Shown: piece by piece, positions 1 to 10,779 of the stretch
Layout of the letters: every line of letters starts with the position of its first letter
Position numbering within the stretch: position 1 is the stretch's first letter
Source of the DNA: Periplaneta americana
Taxonomy: Eukaryota; Arthropoda; Insecta; Blattodea; Blattidae
Length of the DNA: 64,000 nucleotides
Direction of reading: 5' to 3'
Assembly: GCF_040183065.1 (NCBI RefSeq)
Contig: NC_091123.1
Location: forward strand, 8,997,001 to 9,061,000
Notes under the pieces: model-generated
What the model was told of the DNA's origin: nothing
The model's database searches: none
Seen by the model: only the letters and a program-made list of their open reading frames with translations
Translations under genes and position numbers: made by a program

Positions 1-1544
1 ATTAAGAACTATATTGCTCAATTTCGTTTGCAAACAAATTCCAGGTCTCCTTGGAACAGTGTGCAGCAGTTGTAGTAATGTTTATGTTTATAATATAATG
101 TGGCGTTGAAATGGCAGTAGGGAAACAGAGCAATATTACAAGCAAATGAATGTCCGTGTGATATACTGTATAATAAACTTTCCAAACCCACCTGAATAGT
201 ACTCCATACACTCAAGGACTTACCCGAAGGTAAGGCTGTGCAAATCTAAATCACAAGCAAATTCCCTCGTGTAAGGACGAATAGTATTAAGACTTTCGGC
301 CCGGACTTCAATTTTTTCGAATGTAGCGCTCTCCAAATTAAGCGGGACAAAACTGGAAGTGGAAACAAACGATACTGCTCGCATGTGGTCGAGATTTTGC
401 CATTGTTTCGTTTTAAGCGAAATTGCGGCAACCTGTGAAAGTTATTTAAGAATGTCGCTAAACAATGATGAACAAATTAGCGCGAACCATGAGGGAAGGG
501 TATTTCTTGCGTGGAGGGAGTAAGAATATGGGGAAGTGATACGCGAGCACAGATTACACTCTACTTTGCTAAGCGATTGGATACGGAGGAAGTGCTTTAA
601 AAGGAAATTAGGTTTTCATATTACACAAACTTCATTTATTAAGATATAGTGAAAGAAACTAAAATATTTGAACGTTTCGAGAAAAAAATATCCCATTATT
701 TACATATTTGTGATACAACACACCGTCCGCTACATATTTCTATATGTAATTTTTTATGATAAATTAATCATAATTATAATAATTAAATTAAAATTATATG
801 CATATTAAGTCATTAGAACAATAATTGTAATAGCATGTGTCCGTTTTGGTTTCTTAATTAAAATAGAGAACTGATTGAAGTTTAAATCAATAAAATTATA
901 AAATAATATTTTATTACAAGTAGGATGAAGATAAATTGAACTTAATATAGACCTTTAGAATTAGGGTTTTGAGTATTGCAAAGTGTCCTGGAACTTGACT
1001 TTTTCAATGTTCCATAACTACATACAGGTTTCATCATCAGTGCAGGACCAGAAAGGTCGCCTACTCTGTTGCCGCCATTGTTGATAGGCCTTTTAAGTTG
1101 GATTTACAACATTCGGACTGTTGCTAGAGAAACAGATTGTTTACAACTCTTAACAGCACTAGTTTGTTATAGGACATAACAGTGATAATAAATTACACAG
1201 TTTTCCATAATTCTTCAATATTTATATCCACGAACATGTCTGAATCACCTTAGCTCCTATGACATTTCGGATGTAGTCCATTATAACACCAACTTTTACA
1301 TAATAATTTATTCCCTTGAATGTGTAATAGTTACTTTGACTAAAATGGCGGATCATCAACAAATTATCCTTCTGATTGATTAGTTAGTTACTGATTGTTT
1401 TACAATGAAACAATACGCAAAGCCCTTGAAACATAAAAATTTACTCTTTATTTTTCCAATGTAAAACATATCGTGAATATTATATATTACTTGCAATTCT
1501 AGAAATATGATCGTACAAAAAAGCATGTGACCTAATACACACGT
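1..1544. other. Non-coding, AT-rich, no gene recognised
   Basis: Only short unsupported open frames are present (60-70 codons) and none resembles a known domain. On the minus strand near 1022-1046 there is a short CTGATGATGAAACC motif, a phrase seen in insect retroelement debris; nothing else structured was found. Confidence 0.6.
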
Positions 1545-2086
1545 TTTAACTATAATTATGTGTATATATTCCGCCTATGCTTATCATACATATGAGTGAA
1601 TTAATTAGTCATATTTTCTCATTAACGTTTTCGGTACGTAAATTGTACCATCTTCAGATGTTTGTATATGATACTAATTGTTAACCAAGCCTGTGGGTGC
1701 ATGTATCTAGACTTAAATTGTCAGTGTTTTTGTGCATGCTGTGGGATGCCGGTGAAGTGTTGTCATGATTACACAAATGGTCACTTAACTCTTATATACT
1801 ATTTGCTGGTACAACACTTTATCAGCAAATAGTATATAAGAGTTAAGTGACCATTTGTGTAATCATGACAACACTTCACCGGCATCCCACAGCATGCACA
1901 AAAACACTGACAATTTAAGTCTAGATACATGCACCCACAGGCTTGGTTAACAATTAGTATCATATACAAACATCTGAAGATGGTACAATTTACGTACCGA
2001 AAACGTTAATGAGAAAATATGACTAATTAATTCACTCATATGTATGATAAGCATAGGCGGAATATATACACATAATTATAGTTAAA
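1545..2086. repeat. Perfect large palindrome (two 264-bp arms, 14-bp spacer)
   Basis: The left arm (1545-1808) and right arm (1823-2086) are reverse complements of each other; read base by base I found no mismatch. The spacer is 1809-1822. The arms carry no coding potential. Each contains a CTGAAGA, 5-bp helix, 7-nt loop, GAAA motif (right arm 1974-2002, left arm mirrored at 1629-1657). It could be a fold-back mobile element, a recent inverted duplication, or an assembly or long-read artefact; the absence of divergence means it is very young, under gene conversion, or artefactual. Confidence 0.9.
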
Positions 2087-3300
2087 TTGTGACAGCTTAT
2101 CGGTATATCTTCAACATGAAATTAATACACACGTGTTAAGTGCTTAATAGAATCTCAAAAGCCTCGTCTTTTCTAACTTTTCCTCGATTCTGTTATAAAG
2201 AACTTACCATCCTTTTATCACAGTATACTATTTCAAGGCGCTTTCATGCTGTAGTCATGCTACAGATTTTTAATTATCATCGCCGGGAATTCTTTTACAG
2301 GAAGACTTCCTCCGCACGTGACAAATGAAGAGCGTGACATGATGACAGCTAAGTAACCTCCTTGTTTACTATTTTCAGCAAAGGAAAAAGACCAAATAAA
2401 ACTTCTACTTAATAATGAGCGATGTACTTGGAGTTTGTCCCCGCTTCACAAAAACTTTGGCGTCGGTCTCCTTGGCAACTGCAGCAGCTAGATTAGCACG
2501 GGCGGAAGATGCAAATTACATCATTTCGACTTTGCGGTTGCCAGATCTCATTGTGTAACACGATGATGAAATTACTGTTGATATATGGTTCGTGAGCCCA
2601 ACCCTTGGCTGAGTTCAGGCGTCGCCAATTCATGCCAATGTCAAAAGGGCGTGTTAATATTCTCTCCTTATCATACAAATTTCTTGAACCGATGAGCTTC
2701 TGATGTCCCTAATGAACTTTAAAGCTTCCTGAACTGACGGATATATTTATGTCTGCCTACATTAGAGAACTTCTTTTAGGCACTGTTGAATTTGCCAGCT
2801 GTTGCGTATGTTTTACTTTACTTCAAAAGAAACTGAATTTTCTCCACAACTGTATCAGATTGGCGAACAAAATTTTCATTATTGTACTAGTGCTCTAAAA
2901 TATTACCATGCCAACTAAAACGTCACGATTTCTGTAATGACGGTATATCTTGTGCCATAAAGTTAACATTATGAAACGATTTGCCATGTTATAATATTTA
3001 GTACACCATTGTTGTCATAGCAACCTCTTTCTTCATATTAAACTACCCATCATTATAAATTTGATGTTTTTTCTTTATTGACTGCCAAACAAAAACTAAT
3101 GTATGAAACACGTTTATAATGTTATACAATTAGGCCTATAGTATTCGTCAAAATTAGGAAACTTGCCTTGCTCACTGCCTAAATATTGATTTGTGCAATA
3201 AAGTATAACATTATAAACTAGTTTCATAATATACTATTATATGTGAGGGCGTTAAAAATTCTGACAAGTGACTTGATTATGCTACTGATGATGGTGGTAG
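2087..3300. other. Non-coding stretch, no gene recognised
   Basis: No supported coding region. It contains one modest inverted repeat listed separately and ends in an expanding ATA-type microsatellite. Confidence 0.55.
3102..3228. repeat. Short inverted repeat, possible MITE remnant
   Basis: The arm at 3102-3127 matches the reverse complement of 3203-3228 at nearly all positions, around a core reading TATAACATTATAAAC. A third, weaker relative lies near 2960-2990. A decayed MITE is one explanation; chance in AT-rich DNA is another. Confidence 0.35.
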
Positions 3301-3309
3301 TAGTAATAG

Positions 3310-3311
3310 GC

Positions 3312-3356
<45 letters not shown>

Positions 3357-3408
3357 TAATAATAATAATAATAATAATGTTCTATTTAACACGAATGAAG
3401 ATGGTGAC

Positions 3409-3468
<60 letters not shown>

Positions 3469-3470
3469 TA
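3310..3470. repeat. ATA/AAT trinucleotide microsatellites
   Basis: Three blocks of (ATA)n/(AAT)n separated by short unique sequence. They abut the 3' end of the LINE fragment at 3476 and may have grown from its simple-repeat tail. Confidence 0.9.
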
Positions 3471-3475
3471 CAAAA

Positions 3476-3856
3476 CGATTTTTAAAGAACCCGGAGGTTC
3501 ATTGCCACCCTCATATAAGCCCGCCATCGGTTCCTATCCTGAGCAAGATTAATCCAGTTCGTACTATCATATTCCACCTCTCTCTACGTCTCGGCCTCCA
3601 CAAAGTCATTTTCCTCTCAGATCTTCCAACTAAAACTCTATATGCATTTCAAATTCTGGATTCACCCATACGTGCTACATGCCCTGCCCATCTCAAACGT
3701 CTGGATTTAATGTTCCTAATCATATTAAGTGAAGAATACAATGCGTGCAGTTCTGCGTTGTGTGAATTTGTGAATTTCTCCATTTTCCTGTAACTTCAGC
3801 CCTCTTAGCCCCAAATATTGTCCTAAACACCTCATTATCGTACACTCGTAGATCTC
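3476..3856 (-). mobile_element. LINE 3' fragment (RTE-like family, copy 1)
   Basis: The minus strand matches the C-terminal coding end of the LINE at 10780-12255, with many substitutions and small indels. It is the most decayed of four copies of this family in the window, all in minus orientation. It is 5'-truncated at about 3856 and flanked on both sides by AAT microsatellite. Confidence 0.8.
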
Positions 3857-3900
<44 letters not shown>

Positions 3901-4068
3901 TACAGTAATAATAATAATAATAATAATAATGATACAGTAATAATATTTTTTATTTTATTATGATATTAATTTGCTGGTCAACAGCCATGAGCCAATGATA
4001 GCCCAGCACAAGTGCTACAATAATAATACAGAATAAACAATTAAATTTTGAATGCAATTAATTTACAA

Positions 4069-4121
<53 letters not shown>

Positions 4122-4165
4122 ATAATAATAATAATAATAATAGTAATAATAATAATAATAATAAT
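3857..4165. repeat. AAT and CTA microsatellite cluster
   Basis: (AAT)n at about 3857-3898 and 3907-3931, (CTA)n at about 4070-4120 and (AAT)n to 4164, with AT-rich spacer between. The poly-Thr/poly-Asn open frame here is a microsatellite artefact. Confidence 0.9.
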
Positions 4166-4311
4166 GTTGTAGCTAGTCGACGATGTCTGCAATGGAGGGG
4201 AAAGGAACTGGGCATCCTACCCCATTATCTCCTGGCCTAGTTGCCTTAAAAGTGGTGCCTACTTGGTATCACTTGTTGGGTTCAGAACTGTCTTCGGACA
4301 GTTGACTAAAC

Positions 4312-4312
<1 letters not shown>
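4166..4312 (+). repeat. Interspersed repeat, family also at 21666-21830
   Basis: Shares with 21666-21830 a block starting near CTAGTCG(A/G)CGAT and ending CGGACAGTTGACTAAA, then an AAT simple tail here and an AAC tail there. The simple 3' tails and shared end point suggest the 3' end of a retroposon (SINE or LINE tail). Family name not recognised. Confidence 0.7.
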
Positions 4313-4357
<45 letters not shown>

Positions 4358-4368
4358 TTCTATTTGAC

Positions 4369-4408
<40 letters not shown>
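4313..4408. repeat. AAT microsatellite
   Basis: Two (AAT)n blocks separated by a short unique piece, directly after the interspersed repeat, as expected for a tail-derived microsatellite. Confidence 0.9.
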
Positions 4409-5960
4409 GTGATGGTAATAACAATAGAAATTCTATTATTGTACGAATTAGTAACTAATAGATGAGAGGACAATGATGTAACAGGACATGTGATTTCATT
4501 CGATGACGTCACAAGGAAGGAGGAACAGAAGACAGACAATGTCTGTCAAACAATTGCATCATGTGGAGATAAAGAAGAGCAGACCAGAAAATAAAAAGCC
4601 ATGACAAATTTTGGACGGCAAGTAAACATGCCAGTGCTAATGCTCCATAGTTCTCATTCAAGGACAATGATGTTCATCAGGATATTGACAGATGACAGCT
4701 CAAGTTATCGACCACGCCTCGCGACTTCACACTTCAACTGACCTGGACCGCTGTCATTCACGGTCTGTGGAGCTAACAAGTTCACTCTGTGACAGCCGAA
4801 CCAGCAGGGTTATCGGGTCGTTGCCAGATTTGCATGTTCACGGCTTCAACACTTTGCCTGGTTGTGCGATGTCATGTTTAAGAAATAGCGCGCGAACGAG
4901 CTTCAATTCTTTCGTGTGCTATCTGACAGCAGTACATATGCTGTACTAATATTAGTGACAAAAAGATAAGGTGAACAAAATTTAACGAATATTGCGACCC
5001 CACTAGCAGGTAAACAATCTGCAAAGCGTAAATTGCGGCCTCAACGAAAAGGCAAGGTACGTAGCCTACATCGCGGCCCTCTATCGATCAACTTAAGAGT
5101 TGTTTCTGGAGGAAAAAACCTTAGTACTAGATTTAAGTTGGCAATGCCAAAAACGCATCTTATCATATATCTTCTGATAGAAATCTTAAAAGGAGTTCAA
5201 TGTGGCACTTACATACTTTTGCGGAGCTCACCATCGAAGAACAGGATAAAAGTAAGCGGGAAGCACGAATTTTTAAGTACCAAGCTTAGTAAGTACCAGA
5301 CCACTAGGCTTAAATTCGTTGAATCAGTATGCTATAAATTTCTACCCGTTCAAAAGTGATATGGTTTATTTTATTTGAAGGAAAATATTGTTTAGTTATT
5401 TAATGATATGAAAATCTTATATTTTAACTCACTGATGAGAAGATCTAATTTTTCAACTTATTGACGAGAAGAATACACATGACACTTTTTTTAACCATAC
5501 CTACGCATACGTAGGCAGTCCTTAGTTTGAAAAATGGGAAGGAAAATGTTGCCAGGGCCAAGACATACACACACATTGCGTGGGCCGCAATGTACAACCA
5601 CTCTCCAGGTGGTGGACCGCAATTTAAGGGGAAAACGAGTTATGAAGTCGAGATGCAATAATTATTTATACTTTTGTTTACACATTTTTAATAAATGCAG
5701 TATAAATATTTTTTTAGTCCCTTTATTTCCCCATTTTCATTAATTTCGCATTATCTGACTTTCTTGTAGTTTTTTATTTCTTCCCTAATTTCAGTTCTTT
5801 TTTTCTCTCATTGATTATCTCCGTTTCTCATTTTTTATTTTTTTACTTATTTTTTTCTTTTTCTTTCACTAATCTTTTTCTTACTCTCTTCTTAAACACC
5901 TTCTTATTTTTCATTTTCAGACTACTTTTGAAGCCTTCTGCAGCTTGAACTAACCTCTCC
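4409..5960. other. Non-coding stretch, no gene recognised
   Basis: A 108-codon open frame at 5033-5359 (+) and an 85-codon frame at 4692-4949 (+) have no recognisable domain, start context or splice logic. They are not called as genes. Confidence 0.5.
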
Positions 5961-5964
5961 TAGT

Positions 5965-6700
5965 ATTAATTAATTTATTTATTTGCTTGTTTATTTATTT
6001 AAAACTTATTTACTTATTAATTAATTAATTAAATTTTTGTTTATTTGTGTATTTGTTTATTTGCTTGTTTATTTATTTATCCATTTATTTATCTATTTAT
6101 TTATCTCTTTATTTATTTATTTATTTACTTACTTATTTATTTCTTTATTTTCGTATTTATTTGCTTGTTTGTTTATTTTTTATTGTTTGTTTATTTGTTT
6201 ATTTATTTACTTGTTTATTTATTTGTTCAAAACTTATTTACTTCTTTATTTATTTATTTGTTTGTTCGATTGTTTATTTATTTATTTATTTATTGGTGTA
6301 GTTATTCATTTGCTTTTTTATCTATTTGCTTGTTTGTTTATTTGTGTATTTATTTGTTTGTTTATTTGTGTATTTATTTGTTTGTTTGTTTGTTTATTTA
6401 CTTATTTATTTTCTTAGACATGTATTTATTTATTTATGCTTATTGTTTATTAATTTGTTTATTTATTTATTTTCTTAGCTCTTTATTTATTTACTTCTAC
6501 ATTTATTTGCTTGTTTGTTTATATGTGCATTTATTTATTTATTTGCTTGTTTGTATATTTGTTTATTTATTTATTTACTTATTTTTATCTATGTATTTAT
6601 TTATGCTTATTGTTTATTTATTTAGCCTACTTATTTTCTGAGCTATTTATTTATTTATGCTTATTGTTTATTTATTTGTTTGTTTATTCACTTATTTACT
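5965..6700. repeat. TTTA/TTTG low-complexity tract
   Basis: About 730 bp of imperfect tetranucleotide repeat (TTTA with TTTG, CTTG and TTAC variants). Stops are rare on the plus strand, so three overlapping open frames of 84-198 codons appear, rich in Leu, Ile, Phe and Tyr. These are composition artefacts, not membrane proteins. Confidence 0.92.
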
Positions 6701-7680
6701 GCTCTTTTCTTGTATCTCCATCTGTCTTTCCTCCTAGCTCCGCTGTGCCTCTGCTACTTTTCTGCGATTCATTTAGAACTAATCAGCAAAGTTTCTTGTC
6801 TCTCTGTTCTTCTTTCCAAGTTGCGATAACAAGTTGTTAAACAAGTTCACGACAACTTTGTGTGGCACGCGACCCAAACTTTCGCGAAACTACAGCCAGG
6901 CAACGAGTTTAACGGCCGAATGATACTGCAGATGTCTCTGCAGGACTAGATCTCGTGAGATGGACAAAGCAGGAACAAGAGCGGAAAATATGGGAACTGG
7001 GACAGAAGCGTTCGTGAGTATTCCCGAGAAAAATTTGTATTGCTTTCCTAGGACTTCAGAAAACCTGGACGGGTAAAAAGGTTTTCTCTTCAGATTAATT
7101 CTAAAAAAATCTGAATAAGTTTGGTATGACATTCTCACTTCATTATTTTATTTTAGTCAACTTTAAATTATCCATACAGTTTTATTTTACAACATTAATA
7201 AATACACTAAAACAGTAAACTTATTGCTCTTTAGCCTATATGCGATACCATGGCCTTCTTTATTATCCTTGGATGTTTTCATTGTCAGAATCTATTCTGA
7301 GACCTTTACCTATAAGCTATAATATTAACAGAAAAATATCAGTTTTATTATAAATGTAGATAAAAATCAACTTTAAATTGGGTCTCATAAAAGTATTTAA
7401 CGACACATTCTAAATTCAAGTAAAATAAAATTGATTAGGTCTATTGCATGTGGGCTTATCTTGAAGTAAAATAGGTAAAAATTTGGAGGCTGTCACTAAT
7501 ATTTACCGGGTCAGAAAATACACGTAAACCTGTTAGGATATTATAATTTTCTTTTGGTGCAAGGAGCACCAAACTTCTGTCTAATCCATTGCCATCTCAG
7601 ACGTATAAAACATGATATTTTCTCAAATTCATTCTCAACAGATAGTTTACTCAAAGCCTAGACAAACAAGCTGAATGATT
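6701..7680. other. Non-coding stretch, no gene recognised
   Basis: An 82-codon minus frame at 6890-7138 has no recognised domain. Nothing repeat-like was identified. Confidence 0.5.
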
Positions 7681-7712
7681 GTACAGAGTGATTTATATAG
7701 AACTAACACATT

Positions 7713-7780
<68 letters not shown>

Positions 7781-8025
7781 TCAAAACGAATGATGCTAGC
7801 CACAATTTGTTATACCTCAAATGTAGAGTATCTTTGGGAGATTACTAACCTCTGTAGCAAATGTTGAAAATTCTTTATTTATTCGACTGGAAATTCACTT
7901 AATGATCAGTTTTTAGCGTCAAATTAAGCAGAAGTTTTGATTCCCTGTCATGAGATGCGCAGATGTTTGTTCTTTATTCCTTTTTGTTGGCAGCTGTTTT
8001 CGACATTTTGTTTTAGTCACTGAAA

Positions 8026-8470
8026 ATGCAGTACACATTAAATCAACGGCTCTTCCTTGTGAAACAATACTGGGTCACGAATTCAATTACAGCTACTCAA
8101 AGGGCATACCAGAGAGAATTTGATGTTCGTAATTCCTCCCAAAGAAATACAATACTGGTACTGGTAAACAAATTGGAAACAACTGGATCTCTGGTGAGTG
8201 AAAAAGGCAAACATCGATCATTTAGGCCAGCGGTCCTCAGCGCAGAGCACCCTTGGGCTAGCCTCTCTTATCCGCGGAAAACACAATGCACCATGGTGCA
8301 CTCGTAGTTGCTAGCGGGTATGCTCTCTACCTCTTCCTGCTGCACGACGGTGCACACGGGACGGCACCGCTTACCCTTTGCACATTTCAGCGAGTGCTGA
8401 CGACCACTGATCTAGGCTACCCACGGTTGTTGTGGACGTTCGAGCACGATTGGAGCGGTCACCGCGTTAG
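8026..8470 (+). pseudogene. Transposase N-terminus (DUF4817-type HTH), remnant
   Basis: From ATG 8026 the frame reads MQYTLNQRLFLVKQYW and then a helix-turn-helix region ending near NKLETTGSLVSEKGKHRSF. This is the layout of the DUF4817 DNA-binding segment of insect mariner-family transposases. After the MITE insertion the reading continues around 8418-8466 as TVVVDVRARLERSPR, the usual next segment. No catalytic DDE domain remains: the right inverted repeat follows directly. Confidence 0.75.
8220..8417 (-). mobile_element. hAT-like MITE (182 bp) with imperfect 8-bp target duplication
   Basis: The element is 8228-8409, starting CAGCGGTCCTCAGC and ending GACGACCACTG. Flanks are ATTTAGGC (8220-8227) and ATCTAGGC (8410-8417), an 8-bp duplication with one difference. 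It is homologous, in opposite orientation, to 36058-36202. The CAG-GGT ends and 8-bp duplication fit the hAT superfamily. It sits inside the mariner-like element, so it is the younger of the two. Confidence 0.82.
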
Positions 8471-8585
8471 TCATTACTTGATGTTTGTCGGGTACATTTT
8501 CAATATTTGCTATAGAGGTTAGTAATCTCCCAAAGATATTCTACATTTGAGGTTTAACAAATTGTGCTAGCATCATTCGTTTTGA

Positions 8586-8649
<64 letters not shown>

Positions 8650-8683
8650 AATGTGTTAGTTCTACAGTATATGAATTACTCTG

Positions 8684-8949
8684 TACAATAATACTAGGTA
8701 TGTCTTTTGTTTCCCAACCGAAGTCCTCGTAAAGCGATAATAATAATTCAATTAGATATCGACTTCGACCAGGAATACTGGTTGAGTGGAAGAAAAGGCC
8801 AGTGAAAACGTGAATACCCCAAGAAAAACCCTCTGCAATGTCTGCTTTGTCCACCACAAATTCCATCACGGTTTGGCCGAGGATCGAATCTGGGCCACCT
8901 AGATGAAAGGCTGCGCTGGTCAGTCACAGACACGGCTTTGACAATGTAG
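8684..8949. other. Short non-coding spacer
   Basis: Unique-looking sequence between the mariner-like element and the next inverted-repeat element; no gene seen. Confidence 0.5.
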
Positions 8950-9144
8950 AGGCCCGCTCCCACTTAGCGGAATCGAATCTGACAGAATTTCTCTTCACAA
9001 TGTATTAAAATGGAAGATAGCAGAAAGCGGCTCTGCGCGTCGAATCAAAGCGAATCGAACAGAACAGAATTCATGAGCTAGAATATTTATTCCACTGCCG
9101 AAACAGAATTTCTTGTTTCGGGTAAGATCGTAAGTTCCCGTGGG

Positions 9145-9198
<54 letters not shown>

Positions 9199-9410
9199 AA
9201 ATGAACCATATCCACTCTTGGCGGCTTAATTAATTTATTATTGAAAGTTAGGCCTATAGCTGATACAAAAATAAAAAATTAATATGAACCAAAAAAAATA
9301 AATAAATCTTGGTGTAGAATTATCCTCTTTTGTATGACAAAACACAAAAAGTATTGTTCGGTTCGGTTCCACTTCGATTCGGTTCGATTCCGCTAAGTGG
9401 GAGCGGACCT
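8950..9410. mobile_element. Non-autonomous DNA transposon with 28-bp terminal inverted repeats
   Basis: The ends at 8950-8977 and 9383-9410 are reverse complements, core CCGCTCCCACTTAGCGG. The interior includes AATCGAA-type repeats near both ends and an uninterrupted A run of about 50 bases (about 9147-9197). No transposase is present. Superfamily not assigned because no clear target duplication could be defined. Confidence 0.78.
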
Positions 9411-9756
9411 TATACTTCACACAGACCCGGATTAGTAACTCTCAATTTCGTGGCAGTCTTTTGTTTGTCGTTGTCACGGAGACGCTGAAATGTGAGGTCA
9501 GTATTCAGCTGGCGGAATGCGTTCGCCATGACTTGCAGAAGACGAGGCAGCTGTGGCCCGTATTCATTACAAGCCAGCCAGTCTCACGGAGTGGCTGCTG
9601 TGCTTTTTACCTCGGCACTTAGCCTTCACGTGATCAGAGCCTGCCCACAATTCAGAACAGTGGTGCACCGAGGTTGCTAAAAACTCGTTTTCCCATGCGA
9701 AAAAAAAAAATTGAGAAGATGATGTTATGCTGCAGAAATTATAATAATAATAATAA

Positions 9757-10070
9757 TCGTAGCGCTTCAGCCCATGAGGGGCCTAGACCGACCAGCCGGC
9801 TGCTGGCCTCACGCCCACATGCCGAAGCAGAGGTGGACGATCATCCAACCAGAATGGAGGTATCGTGTATTTAGCACGATGATCTTCCCAGCCGTTATAG
9901 CTGGCTTTCGCTATCTATTGTAGCTCCCCAAGTGCATCACGATGCTGGGTGGGCACCGGTCCCATACACTGGCCGGCAATTTCTTCTCCCATGAGGATTC
10001 GAACCAGCGCGCAATCTGTAAAGCGAGTCCTAGGCAGGATGCCTTAGACCACGATGCCACGGCGCGGGAC
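9757..10070 (-). mobile_element. tRNA-derived SINE (minus orientation)
   Basis: On the minus strand there is an A-box-like segment near 10041-10062 (TGGCATCGTGGTCTAAGGC) and an exact B box GGTTCGAATCC (complement of 9995-10005), correctly spaced for a tRNA-derived pol III promoter, followed by a non-tRNA body to about 9757. An ATA-type simple repeat (about 9741-9756) forms its 3' tail. Confidence 0.85.
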
Positions 10071-10600
10071 CTGCAGAAATTAAACTGCGGTTCTTTTTAG
10101 GGAATTATATGGGCTACTGACAGCTCTGACACGAATAACGTAGCTTTCTTCGTGCCGTCAGTCAGTCTGTCTATCCATGTACAACTTTTTAATCAGTAAT
10201 TTAAGAGTAACGTTACACCGAGGTAAAATTTCAATTTTCTAAGCAAGTAAAGGTACGATTATTGTACACCTTGTAAATAGTGTGTATACTTAGCGTTAAG
10301 AGTGTGTGAATTATTAACATTTTTTTTAAATTTAAATTATTTAAAAATAATTGGTATCATTCCTACAAATTTTTACACTTTTGCTTGAAATTTTATTCTT
10401 ATAACTTTCAAAACACCTCCGAAACGAAACTTCCTCCCAGTGTTTTCATTTATTTTACCTTCAATGTAGTTCATATTGTCAACTCTAAAAACAGCCAAAA
10501 AATTAGCAGGTCATGCAAAAAAAAAAACATTGAAATTTAAAAATGCCATAGTTTTGTCACACACAGATATTAAAGAAGTTTCACAAAAAAAGTCATTCAT
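10071..10600. other. Non-coding stretch, no gene recognised
   Basis: AT-rich DNA without supported open frames or repeats that I could identify. Confidence 0.5.
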
Positions 10601-10720
10601 GTAGTACAAATTTGGTAGGAGAACTGTTCAAAATGTCCACCGCCTTCCTGAATACAGGCAGCAGCTCGTTTGTGTACTCTTTTTACATTTATGACCCTTG
10701 GTCTGTCCAGAAATTAAAAC
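10601..10720 (-). pseudogene. Mariner-type transposase C-terminus relic
   Basis: The minus strand reads RVHKRAAACIQEGGGHFEQF followed by a few codons and a stop. This is the usual C-terminal ending of DUF4817-associated mariner transposases and resembles the equivalent part of the element at 25949-26812. No inverted repeats were found around it, so it is an isolated fragment. Confidence 0.6.
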
Positions 10721-10779
10721 TGACGTTTAAAATCTGTATTTCCAAGACTTCTCATCATTTTATAGGTAACAATACTTAC

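Larger units (their letters stand above)
7684..8683 (+). mobile_element. Mariner-like DNA transposon, internally deleted, long inverted repeats
   Basis: The arms 7684-7872 and 8496-8683 are near-perfect reverse complements starting CAGAGT(G/A)ATT and flanked by TA on both sides (7682-7683 and 8684-8685), the target duplication typical of Tc1/mariner. Each arm carries a long microsatellite, (TTTC)n on the left and (GAAA)n on the right. The interior keeps only the N-terminal helix-turn-helix part of a transposase and is interrupted by a hAT-type MITE at 8228-8409. It is non-autonomous. Confidence 0.85.

Noticed and set aside
1022-1046. Possible hammerhead core on the minus strand (CTGATGATGAAACC)
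   Set aside because: There is no helix II between CTGATGA and GAAA, so it cannot fold as a hammerhead.
4052-4240. Poly-Thr/poly-Asn frame
   Set aside because: Translation of CTA and AAT microsatellites.
6037-6840. Long Leu/Ile/Phe/Tyr-rich open frames resembling membrane proteins
   Set aside because: They lie in a TTTA/TTTG repeat and are open in several frames at once, so they reflect composition only.
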